Below, piece after piece: positions 21,969 to 33,489 of a DNA stretch of 64,000 bases. This DNA comes from Mesodorylaimus sp. YZB2_4 (taxonomy: Eukaryota; Nematoda; Enoplea; Dorylaimida; Dorylaimidae). The notes below the pieces were generated by a model. That model was not told the DNA's origin, searched no databases, and saw only the letters and a list, made by a program, of their open reading frames with translations. The stretch's first letter is position 1. Each line of letters starts with the position of its first letter. The translations under genes and the position numbers were made by a program. The stretch spans positions 186,001-250,000 of the forward strand of contig JASANH010000220.1 in assembly GCA_030248295.1 (NCBI GenBank). The letters are read 5' to 3'.

Positions 21969-24942
21969 TCACAAAACAAAGGGCACAATCGCTCGTCGAT
22001 GCTTTGGATAATTATGAAATTCCTTTTTGTACGCGTTGTGCTTTCCGATGGCCCACACTGACATTTGGTACAAACCGACCGCATTGAAGATTAAGGCTAA
22101 AAAAAAGAGAAATATGCAGCAAGATTCGATAAGGCCAGGCGCAACAGTTTGTCAGACCTACGTGGAGGCTGTGTCTGAACCAGCGCAATGCAGACTCCAG
22201 TACGAAATCTTGGCGGGATCTATTCTTGTGCTTACGTGCATATGTCTATCCGACAAGACTGAGCGTGCAGAAAATATTACAGCGTGTTGGTTATTTTAAC
22301 CTGACTAATTTTTGTACATGCAGTCTCGGCGGACAGAAACGTCCACGTACTATACAGTAATTATAATCCAGTCCACCACGAACTATAACCCCGTGACGAT
22401 TCATCCACCGTGCCTGGCGGGGGAATCGACTCACTGATACACGTGACGGTTCCCCACCATTATTTTCCCCCTGATCTACTGTACAGGTACGACTTGGGTT
22501 GCAAATGGCAGTACGAGTGTACAATGCAGTAGGATGGGGTAGTGGAAACTACAAATTTTGCTGCTGCAGCTCATGTGCAGTACTCAGGCTCCGAAACTTT
22601 TTGAACCCTTATTTCTGGAGGGATATTTGACAGGCTGCCAATACGAGTGTATGCGATGAACAGACCAGTTTTTCTCTGGTGATCAAGGAATGGTTTAAGT
22701 CCCAAATGCAGAACTGCCTTACACTCGAAAACAATTAAAAGAGAAGATGTGCTATATATTAAGGAAGTGTGACTTCGGCGAATTCACCAGCATGGCAGCT
22801 GCAGATTTTGCGAAGCAGTTTTCTCACTTTAGGGCTGTCTTCGTTGTCCTTGAACCAAGCGAGCGTGGTCCAAGGAGCAAACGCGAAGCAAACGTTTTTA
22901 GATCGCCATTACGACATGGCTATCGAATGGTGATTCAACAAAATCGTGGAGTAGTTGAGGCATATTCGTATCTTCTAGGATAAGTGATGACGATCTGTGC
23001 ATAAATACTTGTTCCTTGACGAAGGTTAAAAATTTGAATAGCCACAGTTTCTCAAAACTGATCTGATGGTAGGAGAAACGCCGCATGTCTCACGATCAGT
23101 GAGTCGGTTCCCCCACCAGACAAGGGTCGATGGGGGAATCGACTCAAACTCCAAAGTATAGATGCCCCATTTGAATAGAAAGGACTTTGCTTACCTGGCA
23201 CGCATTGCGTCATGACACTAAATGAGAACCAAGCCAATGCCTCGTACGTGTAGTTCGGACAACTGACCAAGTTGAACATATTTGTTAATGGATTCCAATT
23301 GGGCATTGGAATTTTGCGTTCCCTCGTTCCTAAAACCACAAATTAAGATTGGAAACTTTTGAAAAGTTTTGAAGATTAAAAACTTTTGGACGCCTAAAGC
23401 CGGTCAGCAGGGGGGACCAGCACACAGCAGCGACCCTCTGCGTGTCTGCACTAGGAGGACCTCCACACGAGGGGAACTTGGACGACACCAGCTTCCGCAA
23501 ATGGGCGGGTGGGTGTGAACCCTGACCGACAGCTGAGACTGTCCCCTCCTTCGGCTACGATCTCTCCATTCGAAGCATCTATAGGGTACCGGGTGAGTCA
23601 CTAACGGCCTGACGTGCAAGGTCAGCGAGGGTTCATGGCTTGCAAACTGACATTCGTCACCGGGGATCGAACCCTGGGCGAGCCTAGTCACGCGACCAAA
23701 CAATACGGGTGGATAAACACCCAATCACTGCACCACCGCGGTCGCTCCATGTTTATAAGATGGACTAATATCGAAATAACAAATACTAACCTGGTGGCCT
23801 TAAGTCGCGCAGTGCAGCGTGAATGGAATAATTGCCAAATTCGGATATTAGGAATCCAATAAAACCGATCGTTATCTGAGCTGTGCCGAATGTAGGTGGC
23901 GTATACAAAGGATGATTTAGAAAATAAGCGATAAACGATGTGAACCCCCAATAATAACCGCAGTTCTGTAAAGAATAAATACTTAAAAGATCTCGTTGAC
24001 GTTGTGAAAAGTGTATACCTTGAACAAATTCATCAATGGCATTGTGGCGTGGGAAAATCGATGAACGTAAAGTGTCTCCAAGATACGCTTCAAATAATGT
24101 GCCGTCCAACAGGCGCATGCCAACCTAGAATACAATATGGGAGAATGGTGATGAGCCATGACTGGTAATGAATAGACTTACTTGACAACTGGCTCGACTG
24201 GTTCCCGTTTACCGGCATCGCCGTATATGAAAACCGGACGTAAGTAAAAGATCAAATAGATAAACAAAGGACCAAAATATTCCAAAACGAAGACCTTTAA
24301 AAGAAAACATCAATAATTAAATTTACGAAAAACGAAAATTTGTTAGCTTACAGTTTTCCATCCGATCTGTCGTCCCAAATCTCGCAGATACAATTGAGCA
24401 CCGACCGACGGCAATTTCAATTCACCCAAAGTTTCTTCATCTGGCAATGGCTTCCCCTCTAAAGCGTTAAAGCAAAAGTTGTCCAGCCGTTAATTCTGAT
24501 TGATATTGCACTCTCATAGTGACTGACTTGGTTCCAATCGAAGTGCCTGACGTTCAGGACTCAAATAAAGTACTAAAAGAGAGAAATCACCAAAAAACGG
24601 CTGTAGCTTTTCGTAGCTGTACTTACGCTTTGCGTAGATTTCTCGTTTTACGCTACCGACAGTCTGCTCGTTGGTTACCTAAAATAATGATTAGGACTCG
24701 CAAAGACTCTGACAGGAAAGGAATATAGGTAATGGGCTTACATCGTTTAATGTAATTATCACCTTCTGCGATTTCGCATCTAAAACGTCGAGCTAAAAAA
24801 AAGATTCCGATAATCTTGAGAAAACTTATCGTCTAATGGCTTTATTTATATTGCAGGTCACCAGAGCACCGTGAAGTCAACGTGGTACAGACAGACACGA
24901 AATAAAACATCAGTCCATGACAGGGTACGTACTTACCTTCAT
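21969..24942 (-). CDS. TECR: Very-long-chain enoyl-CoA reductase
   Basis: TECR catalyses the last step of very-long-chain fatty acid elongation, reducing trans-2-enoyl-CoA with NADPH in the ER membrane. Exons: 24942-24937 (only ATGAAG), 24792-24742, 24678-24627, 24572-24528, 24458-24352, 24294-24182, 24124-24019, 23965-23791, 23329-23195 and 22096-21969. All phases agree; the product is 305 residues (human 308). The N-terminus is the ubiquitin-like part ([27 protein letters not shown]). Membrane segments and the steroid-reductase-type C-terminal domain follow: [60 protein letters not shown] and [13 protein letters not shown], ending RAIVPFVL. The two-codon first exon matches human MKHYEVEILDAK in alignment. 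A SINE-like repeat occupies the intron 23330-23790. Confidence 0.93.
23404..23756 (-). mobile_element. SINE-like element in TECR intron
   Basis: On the minus strand the head reads GAGCGACCGCGGTGGTGCAG and then, about 60 bases on, CAGGGTTCGATCCCCGGTGA, an A-box/B-box pair of tRNA type. The 3' part contains CCCTCGTGTGGAGGTCCTCC then AGACACGCAGAGGG, which matches the tail of the copy at 1376-1678. This is the most complete copy in the window. Confidence 0.65.
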
Positions 24943-25985
24943 CGCCACCGATTTCGCGTTATTTCCGCAATGAACTCGATCTAAGGAATCTAAAACGATG
25001 CAATTTGCTCAAGCTATTTATATTGGGATTGCAGAGTCGAAAGTAGAAAGTACTAGACACAAGATTCTGAAATTTCCCAACTTAACGCCTCGGACTCCGG
25101 CTGGGCTCGGATGCACCATTTGCAAAGGCGGTGGACCATTCCAAAATGTTATAAGCAGAAAATCTGGGGCTGGGTCGGCAAGTAGGATATCAATCATAAC
25201 CAAAATTGTTATCAATCAGGAGAGAGAATATGACAAACAAGGGCAAAGGAGAAAAGTTAGGCAAATCTGGACTTTGCATTGATTAAAGAACGGGAATTGC
25301 ACGGGATGTTCTGGTCAAACGTTATCAGTTCCTACTGATAAGCAAATTCTTCCGGCGCCCCTGCAGTTTTTGACGATTAGCTCGAGCTGATAAACAAATA
25401 TATTTGAATTACCGCTTGCGGGATAAAGATGTCTGCTAGAGCGCGGTAACGCTGCAATGCACGTCGCGCAAGGAAGCATGGCTATAGCCATGGCAAGGAA
25501 GATAAGATCGAGGGCGAAAATAATCAAAACTGTCTGCGTAATGCTTGGTCTTGGTTAGCAGGTCGACCAGTGACCAGCAACAGTGTTGGCATAGAATGCA
25601 AGTTCTGATTGTTATTGCTTTGTAATTTTGATTGGTCGGCATGTCGGCAATGCAGTGGTTGACGAGGAAATGGCTTTGGCGCCAGCAGTTTCGAAATGTA
25701 GGAAAGTAAAAAAGTGTCGGATTTTGATCAAATTGCAGTGATAATTTGTGGGAGTCTTTTGTGACTGTGGCTTGCTTGCAGAAATAGGATCGTAATCTCA
25801 GCGTTGCTTTTCGTGGGCCTGTAGGGTATGCAGCTCAGTGCTGTGTCACAGTATTCTCGATCAGTCATCATGTCACACTTTATCCAGCCAAGCACCATAC
25901 AGGACACCGCCGGCTAAGCAGTCAGTAGGACACTCGCTTTTTGATCGCAATTCTTTGTGCGCAAAGTGCAATACCCTTTCTTTAG

Positions 25986-28900
25986 GCATCAAAATTGACA
26001 AGCCAGACGATAAAACTTTCTGATCATCACCTCCAGCTATTCGAGCGGGCTCTAGATTACTCGAAGAATCCATCAAGTATCTTGAGCGATGCCAAAGATA
26101 TCGAACCGTATAACGTGGATTGGTTAGGTCAATCTAAAGGTAAGTTGCATGCGGCTGTTTTTGATAATCAGTTATCAATCTGTTTTGTAACTTCCCAGTT
26201 TAGGCTCGGGCTCCCTTGTTCTTCGTCCAAAGAACACGGCGGAGATGTCAGATGCGGTCAGAATCTGTTACGATAACGATCTGCCAATATGTTTCCAAGG
26301 CGGTAATACTGGCTTGGTCGGTGCATCGGTGCCGCTAGCTGACGAACTTATCATCAGCACATCGCGGATGACCAAAGTCGAATCGTTTGATCCTATGTCT
26401 GGTAAGCTGCTACTGGCCTGACGGGTGGCTTCGCAGTTGTATAAATCCAATTTGCGGCCTGACAGGCACGGCACTCCACTCCACTCCAGCTTAGACAAAT
26501 GGAGCCTAGGGTATGGCACCTCCCAAGCAACCTAGTGGGTGGGTCTCAAATTGTTGAAGGTCTGGGTGGCCATCTACTCGGCCCGGAGTGGTTGGTGCAG
26601 CGGGCGTAATCTGAGGGCGCATGAAGAGGACAGAAAGCAACCCGAAATTCCCAGTTGGAACCAAAGTCCACTTACCAGTAACCCACTCTCGTCAATCTGA
26701 AATTGAGAGGCAGTCTAACGAAGTGGCTACAGTACAGAAGAGTCATATCACTGTTCAATGTATCCATTGTTCTTCAGGCGTTTTGACGTGCCAAGCTGGC
26801 TGCATTTTGGAAGCGTTGGACAATCACGTCAGTGAGCATGGATATATGATGCCTTTGGATCTTGGGGCCAAAGGATCGTGCGCCATTGGGGGCAATATGG
26901 CAACAGGAGCTGGTGGTGTGCGACTGCTGCGCTTCGGCTCCTTACACACCCATCTACTCGGCCTGGAAGTGGTTGGTGCAGGCGGGCGTGTACTGTCCAT
27001 GATGAATACACTGAGAAAGGACAACACTGCGTTTCATTTGCCTCACTTGTTCATCGGCTCGGAAGGACAACTTGGCGTGATCTCAAAAGTATCCATGACT
27101 TGTGTCCCTCGCCCGTCCAGTGTCAACGTGGCCTTCTTAGGTGAGTGGTCTTCTTGGGTGTTGATGACGACTTTTTTTGGTACTGGAGAAATGAAAAAAA
27201 AGCAGCCCGCACTGGGAATTGACCCTTGGTCTCTAAATTTCTCATTTAGTATGCTGACCCGTTATACCACCGAGGCCCTTTTCCATTTCCCCAGTTAATA
27301 GCCTCGATAGGTCTCCCTATTTTGTTGGATTTGTCAACCTAACAGTTTTTTAAGCTTGGAAACAAGGGCAGCCTTGTCTGCCTTGACCTCGTTAGGGTGC
27401 CTCGATAAAAAGCTTGGGCAAGTGCAAAAGTAGTTTTCGCTCGAGGATGTCGCCATTACATTCAACTGTGCCTTCCATGTTTTGTCGCCGTCAAACCCAG
27501 ACTGGTATCAGACTGTGCATCCATTGCTGGATGGTCGACGGATGAATGACCAAAACTCGTGTCATAATGTATTGTGATCGAATACAATATGCTTTCCTAA
27601 TTTTAGGATGCAGGACATTCGAAGCGTGCTGCCGATTACTCGGTTTGGCGAAATCGATATTGGGAGAAATTTTATCTTCGTACGAATTTATCGATCGTGC
27701 GGCAGTTGAATGCGCGGAGGAAAATCTAAAGTATGAGCCGCTTTTTTTTGGATTTCTTCGGTTGCTTTGCAACTTTAACCTTTTATTTCAGGCTGCGACG
27801 TCCCTTAAATACGACTCACGATTTTTATCTCCTCGTCGAGACAATGGGTTCGGATGAAAATCACGATTCTGAAAAATTGACTCGATTTATCGCAAAATCC
27901 ATGGGAGATGGGCTCGTTGAAAATGGAACGATGGCGACAAATGTTAGCGAGGCTCGGGTAAGAAAAATATTTTATTCGTTTGATCTTTGAACTTGGGTTG
28001 GGCTCCGCGCGGGTCTGCCAGCCCGCTTCGCTTATAGTTGGCTAGCGGCCATAATATGATGAGCGAGGTCATGAGGCGACCAGCTCTCACGGCAGGCTCC
28101 CTCTTACTTCTCTACTGGACCACCTCCTCTGGACATCCCCGCCAGCATCAGCGTCCAAGGCAGGAAGGAGTAGCGGACGAGAAGCGAGACTCCTACCCTA
28201 AGTTTTTGAGGACCAGTACTCGTTCGGCATTTACCACTCGAAAGTACCGGGTCAGTCGCCCAGGTCCAGATGCGCAGAGCAACCCTGACTGGGAGGCCGC
28301 AGTTCTGTCCCAGCTGAGGACGGCAGTTTAGTAAGCCCATCGCTGGCCTTGCACACCTGGCTCTGGGCGATTCACCCGATACCGTCAAGTGGCCGAACGA
28401 ATAGAGAATCAGGTAACTGGTTCTCGAACACAGTCGGGATGGTCCCTCCATGGGGGTACTGGCACCTAGCTTGGAGATGTCCCTAGTGGAGCCGTCAGAG
28501 GGAGCCTGCCGTGAGAGCTGGTCACCTCACGGCCTCGTTTATCATATCATGACTGCTGGCCGGCTGTAGGCAAAAACGGGTTGGAAGTCCTGTGGGGAAC
28601 TGGGGCGGCACTGGCCCCAGCCCACAAAAAATTTCGATAAGACAGTGGGTTCGATGGGTTCATAAGATTCATGCTGGCTAGCAGTCATGATATGATATGG
28701 GAGGCCAACACAAACAGCCCTGATGTCTTGAGCGAAGGCACCACCAACTCCGCCACCTGGCTTATAGGTGCGGTCACCAGTCAAGGCTGCTTGACTGCAA
28801 GTTGTAATCCTGCTGCGGACGGCAGTTTAGTGAATGCGCTCTCACGGGGGGGGGGGGGTCTTTGACGGCAATTGGTAGTGCAAGTTTTTTGCTGACCTTG

Positions 28901-30174
28901 CACACTCAGCCGCCAGCCGCTATCATCAAGCGGCGGACGAAAAAAAGAGCCTGGTCCTCGAACGCCAGTCGAAAAGGTCCCTCTCTTCATGCCCAGTGTC
29001 ATCCTTGGACGCTGGTAAGTGCTCTTGTAGAAGGAGCAGTGAAGATGTCAGAGAGCGGCCTCGCTTATCATATCATGCCTGCTGGCCAAAACTGGTTGGA
29101 TGTCCCGTGAGGAACTGAAGCGGCACAAAGCCAACCCTAGGACATTAAAGGATGCCCTCAGTGGCCATAAAAAATATGGCCACTGAGGGCATCCTTCGCT
29201 AGCCCGAACGTCCAAGAGTGACAGCGGACGATAAGGGAGGGCCCTTCCCGACTGGTGGTCGAGTCTCACTCGTTTGGCGTCCACCACTTGGCGTTGCCAG
29301 ATGAGGCAGAGTCTGGTGGGAAAGGCCAGCGAAGCACTTTGAAACTGTCAGTCCCAACTGGAGTAAAACTGCGGCCTCCTGGTCAGTAGGGGGTGCTGCT
29401 GACCCAAGCAATTGGGTGCTCAGCAAGTGAGCCACAGCTGTTGTCTTGTTGCTTGATCTTGAATCTATTTCTATTTTTCTAGGACATGTGGAAAGTTCGA
29501 GAAGGCGTCACAGAGGCATTGAAACACGATGGCTACGTGCACAAATGCGACATTTCGTTACCCTTGAAATATTTCTACGAGATGGTTACGGAAACTCGAA
29601 AAAGAGTGGGGAAACTTCCACGTCGCGTTGTTGGATATGGACACCTGGGCGATGGAAATCTTCACTTGAACATTACAGAAGCGAAGCGATCGAGCGAATT
29701 AGTGAATAAGTGAGTCAAGTATAGTGTTGTGCAAGAAGTGCTAGTGTATTGGGCGGGGTAGGCCTGCATTGGAGACGATGCCGCGCGGGCAGAACGGTCT
29801 CAAACCCTCGGGGGAGGTCTCCTAGTCGTTGGAGCCAGCAACATCAATCTGACGGGTCTCGGCCTCGCCTGAAGCACAGTATCGACCGGGCAACGAAGCC
29901 AAGTGATATGCTGTACGGTGGCCAGTCAAGGCAATCACACATACTACCTTCCCCACAGCCCAAACCTGCGATTCGTTTCAGGTTATTCCCATTCATTTAC
30001 GATTGGACCATTGCTCACGGTGGCAGTATCAGTGCCGAACACGGAATTGGTGTTTCGAAGCTTCCTTATTGGAATTATGGCAAAAGTCCAGAAATAATTG
30101 CGACAATGAGAGATTTAAAGAAACTGTTCGATCCAAAATTCCTTTTTAATCCGAATAAGACATTAGTATTATGA
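25986..30174 (+). CDS. D2HGDH: D-2-hydroxyglutarate dehydrogenase, mitochondrial (5' end unresolved)
   Basis: This FAD enzyme oxidises D-2-hydroxyglutarate to 2-oxoglutarate in mitochondria. Exons: 25986-26139, 26204-26401, 26778-27140, 27607-27730, 27792-27957, 29483-29709 and 29982-30174, in consistent phase (474 residues). The first exon starts after an acceptor (TTTCTTTAG), so the leader exon with the targeting peptide lies upstream; an ATG at 25828 is one weak candidate. The FAD-binding domain shows [15 protein letters not shown] and [19 protein letters not shown]; the C-terminal FAD-oxidase domain shows [15 protein letters not shown] and [23 protein letters not shown] separates it from D-lactate dehydrogenases. 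TECR lies divergently upstream; DNAJC16 begins 248 bp downstream. The large intron 27958-29482 holds SINE-like copies, and intron 26402-26777 carries a piece resembling the next exon. Confidence 0.9.
28030..29135. mobile_element. Cluster of SINE-like copies in D2HGDH intron
   Basis: At least three partial copies lie here. An inverted tail occurs at about 28030-28100 (GAGGCGACCAGCTCTCACGG). A forward body and tail run 28258-28640 (CCTGACTGGGAGGCCGCAG, CTGCCGTGAGAGCTGGTCAC, ATCATGACTGCTGGCC). Further partial copies follow at 28665-29135. The block order matches 1376-1678 plus 2088-2200. A run of 13 G lies at 28846-28858. Confidence 0.6.
29148..29196. repeat. Perfect 22-bp hairpin
   Basis: Positions 29148-29169 are the exact reverse complement of 29175-29196, with a five-A loop. 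The arms start AAGGATGCCCTCAG. Perfect pairing suggests a recent foldback or selection. It lies in the D2HGDH intron just after the SINE cluster. Confidence 0.75.
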
Positions 30175-30422
30175 GTGATTCGTCTGTGATGATGGCCTTT
30201 TTGGTATTTTGATGGTGCTTTTCATTTTTTGATTCGCCGCCAAAACATGGCTCGGTGATATGATACAACTCAAGTCTGAAACTATATTTTACCGCGTCGG
30301 TGCGAGCTGAAGTAGGTCAAACAGATCATGCAAATTTTTAGATTTTCTGATTTAAAAATGATATCTTCATTTGGTGTGACGCCATCGTTGATATTCACGA
30401 GTGGTGTTGGATATTTATTTTT

Positions 30423-33179
30423 ATGATGTATATTACTGTATTTTTTCGGCAGCTTTTTTTTGTTTTTGTGCTTATTCTGGCCGGATGCATATTATCGACG
30501 TTCGGTTCGAAAGATCCGTACGAAATCCTTGGTGTGACTAGGAACGCATCACCCGCCGAAATAAAGAAATCTTATAAAGAATTGGTAAAAAGATGGCATC
30601 CTGATAAGAATACAGATCCGGATGCGGAACGTCATTTCGTCGAAATCAATCACGCGTATTCAGTGTTGAGCGACCCAGAACGACGGGCTCAGTTTGATCG
30701 ATATGGAGGATTCGATGATGAGGACGAGACAAATGAACAAGGAGAAAGAAATCCGTTTGCTGATTTTCATTTCGGTAGTTTCGGACAATTCCAATATCAA
30801 TTTCATTCGGCGCCAAATTTTTTTAAGAAGCACGATGTTGGATTGAGGTAATTAGGATTTTATTGATCTCTCTATGTTGCTAGGATGAAGTCGAAAGTCT
30901 ATCAATGGAGTGATTTAAGTCGAGTTGTCATCTTTTACTGGGAAACGGGTTTGGGCAATATATTTTCCCCTTTTTCAATTCCTTTAACGGGGTGCTTGAT
31001 GAATTACCTGAAACATCTTTTTTAGAGTTTACGAGAGCACGCTAGTCAATCGAAGCCACACGAAACCGTATCTGATGTTCGTTTATGCCGACTGGTGCAC
31101 CTCCTGTATCAAAGCCGAGCGGTTGTGGGAATACGTGGTGTCGGAATTGGAGCCCGACGGTAAGCAATCGGGTTTTATACACTTAGGCTAAATTTGTGAA
31201 CTTTAATTTGTAGGATACGGCATCGCTACGATCAACAGCAAATTGGAAGGTTCGCTGATCGATCATCTACGCGTGAGACATCTTCCCGCCGTGATTGGGT
31301 TGGTCGAAGGACGACCATTGCATTATCGTGGACAAACAATTGACGCCAAAGGATTGTTCGAGTTTTCTCGTCAAATTTTACCGAACACAGTCACAATATT
31401 GAACGACATTAATTACAGGAAATTTTTGGAAGAAAATTGGCGACGGAATAAAATTTCGGTTATTCTTTGCAGCTCTGAAGACGAACCGAGTTTGCGATTG
31501 ATTTTGGCCTCCATGCGATATCGAGCTACTCACGCGTTCGGCTACGTCTCTATGAACAATACGGCTTCACTTGAATTCCGTGCAACATACGGTTTATCGT
31601 CAACGAAAGCGACAACGGTGCAAACTCTAATGATCTTCAATGAACGCGTCAATGCACCCTTGGCCAGCATCCAGGAAGAAGATATATCGTCTATGAATTC
31701 TTTGCTCGATTCGAACAAATATCTCATTTTGCCACGTCTCTCTTCTCAAATTTATTTCGATGAATTATGTCCTCCATCGAAACAAAATTTATGCGTTATA
31801 TTATTAGTAAGTGGAGCTGATACGAAAGTCGATGACGCTCATATTATCGGTTTCCGAGATTTGGTTGCTGATCGACGACGTGGCACCAACCGAGCCCGAT
31901 ATGTCTACGTGTATGAAGAACGCCAAAAAGAATTCGTCGAATCTTTAAAAAATGGCGACCCAGAAAGACAATCTGGCAGCGTAGTGGCTGATCGACGTCA
32001 CATCATTATTTTGTGGCGAACTGAATCAAAACGAGCAAAAGTGCAGTGGTTGCGGCATATTTGGTCGGGCAACGCGGAGACTGTAAATCGATCGGCTGAT
32101 CTCGTGTTGGGAAAAGTGGATGCTATCGTACGAGCGTGGGAAAGTGGGGAGGCACGAGCTCTGACGTTGCACGAAGTGTCCGTAAATCCCCTGGTCAGTG
32201 AGGACCATCCGCCCGTCTACAAACGTCTGGCAACGAGATTGGTTCGATCGTGGGAATCGTTTTTGCATCACGTGGGAAAAGAGGAATTTCTACCGGCCAT
32301 ATCCGTTTTGGGAACACTGCTTTTTATGATATTGATCGGTTATTGTTTAAATCACATCGTGTAAGTACTAGTCCGTTATGGATAGGGGATCTTTGCATTC
32401 GAAACTCATTTATTGCTTGCCTGTTTAGAGAATCGGAAAAGAAAGCAGAAGACGCAAGGAAACGCCGAAAAGATAAAGGCAAACCAATTGAAGAAACGAA
32501 AGAATTCAAGACTCTTATTCGAGAATTACGAGCCGAAACCTATTTTGGTATGGTGCGTATGTTGAAACCTGGTTTCAGAAGCATCATCGTGCTGGTGGAT
32601 TCGGAGACGAAAGACGTCCTGGTCAAACAATTCGCTCGAGCTATTTGGCCTTGGCGAAAGTAAATTTTTAGTTTTTTGACGAAAATGTTTATTGCATTAG
32701 TTTTTTTTAGGAACAAGACTTTATTGTTCGGTTACGTCCTGGTTGAAAAGAATTTGGATTGGTTTCGTCAGTTATTGGAAGCAGCATTGGCTGATCCGGA
32801 GTTACAGTTGAGGCAAAGCATCAATCCTCGCAATGTTATCGGTACTGTGTTGTCGTTGAACGGATTTCGGCAGTTCTTTTCCATGTATCATCCGAAACAC
32901 GCGCCTAGCATGGTCGGTTTCAAAGCAGCGGAGCGTCGTCGAATGCAGGATAGTCGTCACTTTTTGAGTTTCGAATCGGCCGAATCGAGTGATGATAATT
33001 TGGAAGATATGGAAGAAGATGAGAAATCAAAGAATGGCGAAGATAACGCGAAGGAATTCTTGAAATCGAGAGTATTGAAAGTGGATGAACTGTTGGACGG
33101 ATTGCCAAATTGGTTGGAACGTTTGTTCAGAAGTAACGCGCGTCGGTATTATATCGCCGAGTGGCCACCGATTCGTTAA
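30423..33179 (+). CDS. DNAJC16: DnaJ homologue subfamily C member 16
   Basis: An ER-membrane J-domain protein (ERdj8 type) with thioredoxin-like domains. Exons 30423-30847, 31026-31159, 31214-32360, 32429-32659 and 32711-33179 are in phase and give 801 residues (human 782). A hydrophobic N-terminus (FFRQLFFVFVLILAGCIL) serves as signal sequence. The J domain is DPYEILGVTRNASPAEIKK with the HPD motif in RWHPDKN. A Gly/Phe-poor linker follows, then a thioredoxin-like domain with an intact CxxC (YADWCTSCIKAE). A membrane segment (ISVLGTLLFMILIGYCL) lies near residue 560, before a charged cytosolic part and the family-typical end YYIAEWPPIR. Two ATGs are adjacent at the start (30423 and 30426). 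It lies 248 bp after D2HGDH and 310 bp before SDF4 on the same strand. Confidence 0.92.
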
Positions 33180-33489
33180 GTGCGCATGAATCAGTCCATT
33201 TAAAAGGCTTATTGTGATGCAGTGATATTTTATCATTTTTTCACGTTGCTTTATGAGTGTACAATGCTAGAGAGATCAGTGTTATTTTCGATAATCTCGA
33301 TGTGGAATGCTTTAGATATTCTAGTCGTCTTTGTGCTAGTTCTGTGTGCTTCGGCAGCTATTTTATGTATTAAATTATTTTTCTGAGGGGATGATCAGTG
33401 GATGGAATTCGGCCGCAGATCGATGAAATATCTGAATTGCGAATCTTTCATCGGCAATAGTGAGAATTGTGTTTTTAGCTCAACGAATC

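Noticed and set aside
25838..26023. First exon of D2HGDH read straight through from 25838
   Set aside because: That frame lacks an ATG at its start and conflicts with the frame of the exon at 25986. The leader exon remains unassigned.
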